The notes beneath the pieces were generated by a model, which saw only the letters and a program-made list of their open reading frames with translations, did not search any database and was not told where the DNA came from. A stretch of DNA of 8,995 nt from assembly GCA_016296985.1 (NCBI GenBank), contig JAEDHM010000055.1:1-8995 (forward strand), given 5' to 3'. The translations under genes were made by a program, and so were the position numbers. Position 1 is the stretch's first letter. Every line of letters begins with the position of its first letter. Below are positions 1 through 5,883 of this stretch, piece by piece. Origin of the DNA: Clostridia bacterium (lineage in GTDB: Bacteria > Bacillota > Clostridia > Christensenellales > CAG-1252).

Positions 1-495
1 GATAGAACTTTTCATTGCTTCCCAAACTTCGTATAAATAAGGCTTTACGTCAGGTTCGTTCATATAAACGTAATCGGAAAGACGGATTTCTTTGTCCATA
101 CAAAAGTCTCTTATGTCTGAAAAGGTTGAGTGAGGGTATTTTTCCTCTTCCTCAGTATGTACGCCGTCGTAAACGATTGCGCCACCGCCAACTGAAAAGA
201 CTTGAACTTTTACTTCCCTATCCTCGTACACTGCGGTAAAATCCATTGTGTTGGGATGAGGTGGTGTAGTGATTTCATCAAAAATTATCTCAGTTTTATC
301 CCCGAGCACCGACTTTAAAACCACGTCTGTACCGTGGCCTTTTCCCGTTTTTGCCAAAGAGCCGTAAAGGGTTACGGAAAAAGATTTTGCGCCCTTGTTT
401 TCTTCCAGAAACCTTTGCGCTGCAAACTGCGGTCCCATTGAATGGGAGCTTGAAGGACCTTTTCCTATGCGGTACAAATTTTTGATAGATTTCAT
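1..495 (-). CDS. sdaA: L-serine ammonia-lyase (serine dehydratase), N-terminal part, cut by window edge
   Basis: Cytosolic iron-sulfur L-serine dehydratase, which deaminates L-serine to pyruvate and ammonia. Only the first 165 codons are inside the window; they cover the beta-type (N-terminal) domain. Visible family motifs are GPSSSHSMGP at residues 13-22 (usually GPSSSHTMGP, so Ser replaces Thr at 19), GSLAKTGKGHGTD at 45-57, PHPNTMDF at 79-86 and SVGGG at 101-105. The cysteines that bind the Fe-S cluster belong to the C-terminal alpha domain and are not visible, so it cannot be told whether this is a one-chain enzyme or the beta chain of a two-chain enzyme. The ATG at 495 follows the yitT TAA after a single base, and an AAAGGAAC ribosome site lies inside the end of yitT, so translation is probably coupled. 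The family call is firm; the symbol is less so (sdaA versus sdaAB or sdhB). Confidence 0.9.
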   Translation of the reverse strand, partial: MKSIKNLYRIGKGPSSSHSMGPQFAAQRFLEENKGAKSFSVTLYGSLAKTGKGHGTDVVLKSVLGDKTEIIFDEITTPPHPNTMDFTAVYEDREVKVQVFSVGGGAIVYDGVHTEEEEKYPHSTFSDIRDFCMDKEIRLSDYVYMNEPDVKPYLYEVWEAMKSSI

Positions 496-496
496 C

Positions 497-1408
497 TTAA
501 AGTTCCTTTTTATCGTTTTTCTTAAAGTTTAATCCGTAAATTTCCGTTGCGGAAGTAACAATAAAGAAAGCGTTGGGATCTTCTTCCTTTATGACGTCTT
601 TCATTTTGGGATAACAGTTTTTCTTGACTGCGACCAAAAGTACGTTTTTTGCATCACCCCTGTATGCGCCGTGTCCGTCAAGAACGGTAACGCCTACGTG
701 AAGTTCGTCAAGCAAACGCTTTTTGATGTCGTCCGCTTTATCGCTTATGATATAAAGCATTTTCGCCTTGTCAACACCATAGACGATTTTGTCGAAACAT
801 ACGTTGCTTATGACGATTGCGCAACCCGAGTAAAGGGCAATTTGCAAGTTTTTGAATACAACGGCGGACAGCGCGATTACCACGATATCCATCATAATAA
901 GCATTTTACCAAAGCTTACGTTTTGGAATTTGAGATGCAAGAAACGAACGATAGTATCAGTACCGCCCGTGGTGCCACCGCAACGGAAGATTATTGCCCT
1001 ACCGAAGCCTGCGATTAAACCGCCTAAAACGCTGGACAAAATCAAATCGTCTTGAATGATGGGAAGGAAAGACTCGAATGCTTCTTCAAATCCGAAAATC
1101 AAAAGAGATGATGCGACGGTTGCATAAACGGAAGAGAACAAAAACTCTTTACCGAAAATAATCAATCCCGCAACCATCAAGGGTACGTTCATAATCAATA
1201 CGATCAAACCGGTGTTAAGTTCGAAGGGAAGTATACGATTTAATAAAATTGATATGCCGGTGAAACCACCTGAAACCATGTCGCATGGGTCTATAAAGAG
1301 AGCCACGGATACGGCGTGGATTGCTGCCCCCAAAGTCAACAAGAAAAATCTTGCTGCGATTGTGGCTGGGTTGCTACCTTTCAAATTTCCGAAATTTAAA
1401 AATTTCAT
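497..1408 (-). CDS. YitT-family membrane protein (DUF161-type membrane domain plus DUF2179)
   Basis: Integral membrane protein of the YitT family, whose transported substrate or role is not established. It has 303 residues when started at the ATG at 1408. About five or six hydrophobic segments fill residues 18-215. Family motifs in the membrane part are MVSGGFTGISILL (44-56) and CGGTTGGTD (143-151). The cytosolic C-terminal DUF2179 region carries GVTVLDGHGAYRG (239-251) and EEDPNAFFIVTSATEIYG (about 275-292). Length is normal for the family. The reading frame stays open to a TTG at 1444, but that codon lies at or upstream of the predicted transcription start (about 1442), and GAGGG sits about 10 bases before the ATG, so the ATG is preferred. 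The downstream serine dehydratase begins one base after the stop, making a two-gene (or longer) operon driven by the promoter at 1449-1478. That pairing hints at an amino-acid-related role, but this is inference. Confidence 0.93.
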   Translation of the reverse strand: MKFLNFGNLKGSNPATIAARFFLLTLGAAIHAVSVALFIDPCDMVSGGFTGISILLNRILPFELNTGLIVLIMNVPLMVAGLIIFGKEFLFSSVYATVASSLLIFGFEEAFESFLPIIQDDLILSSVLGGLIAGFGRAIIFRCGGTTGGTDTIVRFLHLKFQNVSFGKMLIMMDIVVIALSAVVFKNLQIALYSGCAIVISNVCFDKIVYGVDKAKMLYIISDKADDIKKRLLDELHVGVTVLDGHGAYRGDAKNVLLVAVKKNCYPKMKDVIKEEDPNAFFIVTSATEIYGLNFKKNDKKEL

Positions 1409-1448
1409 TTTCTCATTACCCTCGGGTACTTTGCTATTTTGCAAATTG

Positions 1449-1478
1449 AGTATAGCAATAAGGTGTTTTACAAGTCAA
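1449..1478 (-). promoter_or_regulatory. Sigma-70 type promoter of the yitT-serine dehydratase operon
   Basis: On the minus strand, TTGACT (1478-1473) is followed after 18 bases by TATACT (1454-1449). A TG one base upstream of the -10 makes it an extended -10 (TGCTATACT). Transcription should begin near 1442, giving a leader of about 34 bases to the ATG at 1408. It sits directly after the abcF stop, so yitT and the lyase need not depend on read-through. Confidence 0.75.
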
Positions 1479-1498
1479 TCAATTTGATATAAATTGAT
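1478..1498. promoter_or_regulatory. Perfect 8-bp inverted repeat abutting the -35 box, possible operator
   Basis: ATCAATTT (1478-1485) and AAATTGAT (1491-1498) are exact reverse complements separated by GATAT. The repeat touches the last base of the yitT -35 element, the usual place for an activator or repressor site. It is very AT-rich, so it could instead be an UP-like element or chance. No regulator is encoded nearby to assign to it. Confidence 0.35.
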
Positions 1499-1517
1499 AA
1501 AAGGTTTTTACACCTTT
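1497..1517 (-). terminator. Weak hairpin across the abcF stop codon, possible terminator
   Basis: On the minus strand AAAGGT (1517-1512) pairs with ACCTTT (1505-1500) around a six-base loop that includes the TAA stop, followed by a short TT run. The six-pair, mostly A-T stem and poor U tract make it a weak terminator at best. No better one is visible between abcF and the yitT promoter. Confidence 0.25.
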
Positions 1518-3397
1518 GCTACCAAGTTTTCCCATTCCTCAACAAGGGGTGCCATCCCCTCTTCAAGTTTTTTGATTTGCTCTTCAATTTCGCTTATTTT
1601 TTTGTAATCGGTGTATACCTCGGGATCTTTGGAAAGGCGGTTTTGCAACTGGGCTATTTCAACTTCAAACCGAGATATTTTCTCCTCTAAAACGCCTATT
1701 CTGTGCAAAGCCCTTGTCCTTTCCTTTTCAAGAGAAAGAGGACGTCCTTTTTTCACCACGGGTGCTTTTTCCTTTGTTTCTTCTTGGTATTCCCTTTGCA
1801 AACTTTCCTCGTATTCTTGATAGCCGTAAAGGAAAAGTTGAGGTTTGTCATTTTTGAAAACCAAAAGTTTGTTGCATATACGATTTATAAAATATCTGTC
1901 GTGGGAGATAACCATCAAAGTGCCCATGTAGTTTATCAACATACTTTCAAGGGTTTCCTTTCCCGTAATGTCAAGGTGATTGGTAGGCTCGTCCAATATC
2001 AAAACGTTGGGACGTTTTTTCAATATTTTACAAAGAGCAAGTCTTACCTTCTCCCCGCCTGACAAATCCTTTACGCTTTTAAAAACGTCTTCGCCACTAA
2101 AGAGGAAAGCGCCCAATGCGGTACGCGCCTCGGTACCTGAAAGTGCGGGAAATTCATTTTGAAAGTCTTCCAACACCGACAAAGGTGAAGATGATTGGGT
2201 TTGGGTTTGATCAAAATATCCTATCTCGGAGTGCAAACCAAATCGAGCAAAACCGCCAAGGGGCGCAAGTCTTCCCATAACGGTTTTTGCAAGAGTGGAT
2301 TTTCCACATCCGTTTGAACCGATTATGCCAAGTTTATCTCCTCGCTCGAGCAAGAAAGAAACTTCACCCAAAGGCTTGTCATAACCAAAGGAAAGCTTGT
2401 CCACCGTCAAGGTTTCTTTTACCGTTTCGGTGGTAGGCTGGAAGGCGGATTTGAAAGTTTTTGTGTTCGCGGCAAGAGGGTTGACAAGTTGTTCGCTCAT
2501 CCTTTTTATTTGGGAAATTTTCGCCTGCGCCATTGCCGCCTTGTTTGCCTTGTATCTAAAGCGATCAACAACCTTTTGAAGTCTGTCCATCTCTCTTTTT
2601 CGTAGGGTAAAATCTCGCAATGCTTTTTCGTATGCCTGCTGTTTTTGATTTACGAAAGAAGTATAATTCCCCTTGTATCTTTTGGTTTCGCCATACTCGA
2701 TTTCGTAAACTATGTTTACGATTTTATCCAAAAACATTCTGTCGTGGGATACGATGATAAGGGATTTTTTGTACTCGGAAAGATATTTTTCAAGCCACTC
2801 GATTGCTACTAAATCCAAATGGTTTGTAGGCTCGTCCAATATCAAAAAATCGGGCTTTGACAACAGGAGTTTCAGCAAGGCTATTTTCGTCCGCTGTCCT
2901 CCGGAAAAACAGGATAATTTCTTTTGGGTATCCTCGGTGGTAAATCCAAATTTCTTGATTGCGGTAAGATATTCTTTTTTGTAGTAATATCCCCCCAATC
3001 TTTCAAATTCGTCGTGATAAAATGAGTATGCCTTAACCTTTTTGTCTGAAGAATCCTTTTCAAGGTCAAGTAGCGCCTCTTCAGTTTTTTTCTCAAGTTC
3101 GATAAGGTCGCTGTATGCTTCGAGGATTTCCGCTTCCATGGTTTTTTCGCCGTCGAAAGTGGTTTGACGTAAAAAGCCGATTTGAGGGTTTCCGCTGATA
3201 TAAAATCCAAGCTCGTCTTCCCCCGTACCCTTGATAAATTCAACTTCTTTGACGAGAGCCTTCAAAAGGGTGGTTTTTCCACAACCGTTGCGACCGACAA
3301 GGGCGATTTTCTCCTTTTCCTTAACGCTAAAATCCACCTGTGTTAAGATGGGGATTCCGTCGTATTCTACACTTCCATTAATAACGTTGATTTCCAT
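1508..3397 (-). CDS. ABC-F family ATP-binding protein (YdiF/Uup-like translation factor)
   Basis: Soluble ABC-F ATPase of 629 residues with two nucleotide-binding domains and no membrane segments. Members act on ribosomes rather than as transporters. Domain 1: Walker A GRNGCGKTT (35-43), signature FSGGQ (164-168), Walker B LILDEPTNHLD (185-195), switch His in SHDR (217-220). A charged, helical inter-domain linker follows at about 250-310 (P-site tRNA interaction motif region). Domain 2: Walker A GSNGCGKST (360-368), signature LSGGE (445-449), LILDEPTNHLD (466-476), SHDR (498-501). A basic segment (VVKKGRPLSLEKER, about 547-560) leads to a C-terminal coiled coil (about 562-628), as in YdiF and Uup. 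All catalytic motifs are intact in both halves. The ATG at 3397 is preceded by a modest AAGAAAG. It is transcribed from a promoter about 190 bases upstream. A resistance role cannot be excluded, but the coiled-coil C-terminus fits the housekeeping YdiF/Uup group better. Confidence 0.95.
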   Translation of the reverse strand: MEINVINGSVEYDGIPILTQVDFSVKEKEKIALVGRNGCGKTTLLKALVKEVEFIKGTGEDELGFYISGNPQIGFLRQTTFDGEKTMEAEILEAYSDLIELEKKTEEALLDLEKDSSDKKVKAYSFYHDEFERLGGYYYKKEYLTAIKKFGFTTEDTQKKLSCFSGGQRTKIALLKLLLSKPDFLILDEPTNHLDLVAIEWLEKYLSEYKKSLIIVSHDRMFLDKIVNIVYEIEYGETKRYKGNYTSFVNQKQQAYEKALRDFTLRKREMDRLQKVVDRFRYKANKAAMAQAKISQIKRMSEQLVNPLAANTKTFKSAFQPTTETVKETLTVDKLSFGYDKPLGEVSFLLERGDKLGIIGSNGCGKSTLAKTVMGRLAPLGGFARFGLHSEIGYFDQTQTQSSSPLSVLEDFQNEFPALSGTEARTALGAFLFSGEDVFKSVKDLSGGEKVRLALCKILKKRPNVLILDEPTNHLDITGKETLESMLINYMGTLMVISHDRYFINRICNKLLVFKNDKPQLFLYGYQEYEESLQREYQEETKEKAPVVKKGRPLSLEKERTRALHRIGVLEEKISRFEVEIAQLQNRLSKDPEVYTDYKKISEIEEQIKKLEEGMAPLVEEWENLVAKV

Positions 3398-3592
3398 AGG
3401 GCTTTCTTATTTTTGAGGCTTTATCCCTTTATATGACTGAATTTAGTTGAAGGTTTTCAAGGATTGGGGGAGAAAAACGGGAAGCACAATGGATTTTCAA
3501 AACGCAACCCCTTGGGGGCGATTACTACGAAAACCGTAAAGTGTTCTTTTTTTCTCAAAAATCAATCAAATAGTGACGTAGAGCCTTTTGTA
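3398..3592 (-). promoter_or_regulatory. Long untranslated leader of abcF with a small GC hairpin
   Basis: About 190 bases separate the predicted transcription start (about 3586) from the abcF ATG. No other ATG occurs on the minus strand of this stretch. Within it CGC-CCCC (3520-3514, with the shared G-C pairs) folds back on GGGG-TT-GCG (3511-3503) with a CAAG-like loop, and TTTTG follows, resembling a weak intrinsic terminator or attenuator. No T-box or other riboswitch class was recognised. A second, poorer promoter (TTGAAA 3460-3455, 19 bases, CATATA 3435-3430) would give a leader of only about 25 bases. The remaining 3593-3745 holds the main promoter, the glnN terminator candidate and otherwise nothing recognisable. 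Confidence 0.45.
3503..3520 (-). terminator. Attenuator-like hairpin in the abcF leader
   Basis: The stem is CGC/GCG plus CCC/GGG with a two-base bulge and a four-base loop, followed by four Ts on the minus strand (3502-3499). It is GC-rich against an AT-rich background. The short U tract means termination would be partial; it may simply be a structured leader element. Confidence 0.3.
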
Positions 3593-3621
3593 ATTATACA
3601 ACAAGAAAATTTCTTTTGCAA
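3593..3621 (-). promoter_or_regulatory. Sigma-70 type promoter of abcF
   Basis: On the minus strand TTGCAA (3621-3616) lies exactly 17 bases from a perfect TATAAT (3598-3593). The spacer contains the inverted repeat AAGAAA-T-TTTCTT, which could be an operator. The predicted start is near 3586, well upstream of the abcF ATG at 3397 and downstream of the glnN stop. Confidence 0.7.
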
Positions 3622-3720
3622 CAAATACCCCAATTAAAAGACTTTCTCCCCTAGGTTTGATTGTATGCGTTTTAATTGTATTCGGTGTTTAAAATGCAAC
3701 GGAGTATATTTGATTGCTTT

Positions 3721-3743
3721 TCTAAAAACTTACGCTTTTAAGT
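3721..3743 (-). terminator. Weak terminator candidate after glnN
   Basis: Just after the glnN TAG, ACTTA (3743-3739) pairs with TAAGT (3732-3728) around a six-base loop, and a T run follows (3728-3724). The stem is only five pairs and A-T rich, so termination is probably incomplete. Confidence 0.35.
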
Positions 3744-3745
3744 GC

Positions 3746-5812
3746 CTAAAACAGCAAATCCCCGTAGGTTGGGAAAGGCCAAAGTTTTCGTGGCATAATT
3801 TCTTCAAGTTTATCGCAAGATAGCCTAAGATTTTTCATCAAATCAATCACCTCCTTTACCTCTTCCCTTTTTTGTTGTTTTTCAAGAAGTTGTCCTAGGC
3901 TTTTTGATAATGAGGAAATTTTCTGGTATAGCTTTTCAATTTCTTCTATTTTGCCTAGATAAATTTCGCTTTTCGCGTTTGCTTTTTGCGATTGCTTTAA
4001 ATTGGAAAACAAAAGTGAAAGATACCCTTCAACCGCAGGCAAAATATCTCGTTTTACAATTTCTAGCATCACCGCTCCCTCTGTTTTCAAAGAGGTAAAA
4101 TACTGTTCTTCTAAAATTTCCTGTCTTGCGATAATTTCTTTTTTGCTTAAAACTCCGTGTCTTTCAAAAAGTTTAACGTTTTTGTCGGAAGAATAGTATG
4201 GAATACACTGAGTAGAACTTTCCAAAAACAACAATCCACGTTTTTTCGCCTCAGTATTCCACTCGTCTGCATAGTTGTTTCCATTGAAAATTATGGCGCG
4301 ATGTTCTCTTACTCGCCTTGCGATTATCTCTTTTATGCTTTGAGTATCCTTCCCCTTTTCCTCAAGTTCTATGGCAAGAAGTCGGAATTCTTCCGCAATA
4401 ATAGCATTTAGTATAAGGATAGGTCCTGCAATAGAGGAAGCCGAGCCGGGCATTCGAAATTCAAATTTGTTTCCAGTGAAGGCAAAAGGAGAGGTTCGGT
4501 TTCTGTCGCTTGAATCCACGGGCAGGGGCGGAAGACCTTTTACCCCCAACTGAATTTTGCACCCTGCCCGCTTGCTCTCCTCTCGGCCTTCGGCTATCGC
4601 ATCTAAAATCCCCGTCAGCTCTTCACCTAAATATACGCTTATGACAGAGGTGGGAGCCTCGTGTGAGCCCAACCTTTTGTCGTTTCCCCAGCCGCATACG
4701 CTTAACCGCAACAGGTCTTGATGTTTGTGAACTGCTGAAATTACGGCGGTGATAGTCAACAAAAATCTGGTGTTTTCCTTTGGGGTATTTCCGCATTCTA
4801 AAAGATTTTCCCCTTTGTCTGTACGCAGTGACCAGTTGACGTGTTTTCCACTTCCGTTGACGTAGGCGAAGGGTTTTTCCTCAAAAATGCAACACAAGCC
4901 TTGACTGTTTGCCACCTTTTTCATAATTTCCATGGTGATTTGATTGTTATCTAAAGCAATATCCGCATCGGAAAAATAGGGCGCCAATTCGTGTTGAGAA
5001 GGCGCAACTTCGTTGTGATTTATTTTGGATAAAATTCCCAACTCCCAAAGGGATTTTTCTACCTCTTGGGCAAAGTCTAAAACCCTTTGATTTAAAGGTC
5101 CGAAATAATGCTCGCCCACTTGCTGGCCTTTTGGAGGAGGAGCGCCGAAAACAGTACGATTGAGATATAGCAAATCTTTTCGCTTATCACACAGTTTTTT
5201 ATCGAGTAAAAAATATTCTTGCTCGGCGCCGATTGAAACCTTTACCATATTTCTTTTATCACCTAGCAATGAAAGGAATTTTAGACACTCTTTGTTTATT
5301 GCTTCGCAAGAGCGTAAAAGAGGGGTTTTTTTGTCAAGAGCCTCGCCGTTATAACTGCAAAAGGCGGTGGGAATACACAAAACTTTGTCTTTGATAAAGG
5401 CGTTTGAGGTGGGAATCCACGCGGTGTATCCCCTAGCCTCGAAGGTTGCGCGAAGCCCACCTGATGGAAACGCCGAAGCGTCGGATTCCCCTTTTATCAA
5501 CTCCTTTCCGCTAAACTCCATAATAGCTCCCCCTTTTCCATCGGGGTATAGAAAACTTTCTCGCTTTTCAGCGGTTATTCCCGTCATTGGTTGAAACCAA
5601 TGGGTAAAATGAGTAACGCCCAAAGATAACGCCCAATTTTTCATGGCGCTCGCCATAGCGTTTGCTATTTTAAGAGTCAGTTCTTCCCCACGATTACGAC
5701 ATTGTAAAAACTCGGTAAAAATATCTTTGGGGAGATACTTTTTCATTTTCTCCTCGTCAAAAACCATTGAGGCAAAACGCAAAGAATCTTTTATTTCTTT
5801 TCCTTTTCGCAT
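3746..5812 (-). CDS. glnN: Glutamine synthetase type III
   Basis: Cytosolic ATP-dependent enzyme that joins glutamate and ammonia to make glutamine; type III enzymes are large dodecamers. With the ATG at 5812 it has 688 residues, normal for the type III family (about 690-730) and far longer than type I. Motifs, numbered from that ATG: THWFQPMTG (69-77), FPSGGLRATFEARG (115-128), metal and glutamate site GAEQEYFL (195-202), NEVAPSQHELAP (267-278), GSGKHVNWS (320-328), type III signature DRNRTSPFAFTGNKFEFR (436-453), and the C-terminal WPFPTYGDLLF (678-688). A helical, charged C-terminal stretch (about 600-665) precedes the end. No catalytic residue appears lost. The start is uncertain: no ribosome site precedes the ATG at 5812 or the upstream TTG at 5836, whereas an ATG at 5746 has GAGGAG three bases before it but would remove family-conserved N-terminal residues. 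It stands alone between two terminators. Confidence 0.96.
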   Translation of the reverse strand: MRKGKEIKDSLRFASMVFDEEKMKKYLPKDIFTEFLQCRNRGEELTLKIANAMASAMKNWALSLGVTHFTHWFQPMTGITAEKRESFLYPDGKGGAIMEFSGKELIKGESDASAFPSGGLRATFEARGYTAWIPTSNAFIKDKVLCIPTAFCSYNGEALDKKTPLLRSCEAINKECLKFLSLLGDKRNMVKVSIGAEQEYFLLDKKLCDKRKDLLYLNRTVFGAPPPKGQQVGEHYFGPLNQRVLDFAQEVEKSLWELGILSKINHNEVAPSQHELAPYFSDADIALDNNQITMEIMKKVANSQGLCCIFEEKPFAYVNGSGKHVNWSLRTDKGENLLECGNTPKENTRFLLTITAVISAVHKHQDLLRLSVCGWGNDKRLGSHEAPTSVISVYLGEELTGILDAIAEGREESKRAGCKIQLGVKGLPPLPVDSSDRNRTSPFAFTGNKFEFRMPGSASSIAGPILILNAIIAEEFRLLAIELEEKGKDTQSIKEIIARRVREHRAIIFNGNNYADEWNTEAKKRGLLFLESSTQCIPYYSSDKNVKLFERHGVLSKKEIIARQEILEEQYFTSLKTEGAVMLEIVKRDILPAVEGYLSLLFSNLKQSQKANAKSEIYLGKIEEIEKLYQKISSLSKSLGQLLEKQQKREEVKEVIDLMKNLRLSCDKLEEIMPRKLWPFPTYGDLLF

Positions 5813-5849
5813 AAAATAATATAAGCGCAAGGACAAGAAAAAGTGACAT

Positions 5850-5880
5850 AAAAAAAGCCCGAATTTCTTCGGGCCTTTAA
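5850..5880 (-). terminator. Strong Rho-independent terminator of the TrkA-N/RyR gene
   Basis: GCCCGAA (5874-5868 on the minus strand) pairs perfectly with TTCGGGC (5863-5857) around a four-base GAAA loop, followed by seven Ts (5856-5850). It begins about 10 bases after the TAG stop of the gene ending at 5884. The GAAA tetraloop adds stability. It separates that gene from glnN, whose promoter must overlap or follow it within about 40 bases. Confidence 0.92.
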
Positions 5881-5883
5881 AAA

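Noticed and set aside
15..239. Plus-strand open frame of 74 codons near the left edge
   Set aside because: Antisense to the serine dehydratase, and its very Arg/Lys/Leu-rich composition is typical of a shadow frame.
671..1018. Plus-strand open frame of 115 codons inside yitT
   Set aside because: It lies wholly antisense to a well-supported membrane protein gene, has no ribosome site and its translation resembles no known protein.
1703..2062. Plus-strand open frame of 119 codons inside abcF
   Set aside because: Antisense shadow of conserved ABC-F coding sequence, with no independent promoter or ribosome site seen.
2881..3243. Minus-strand open frame of 120 codons overlapping abcF in another frame
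   Set aside because: Same-strand out-of-frame shadow; the abcF frame carries intact Walker and signature motifs through the region.
3562..3716. Repeated TTTGATTG octamers (3563-3570 inverted, 3656-3663, 3709-3716)
   Set aside because: Short, irregularly spaced and easily expected by chance in AT-rich DNA; not an array.
3398..3745. T-box or other known riboswitch in the abcF leader
   Set aside because: No T-box AGGGTGG-like motif or other recognisable conserved core; only a small hairpin is visible.
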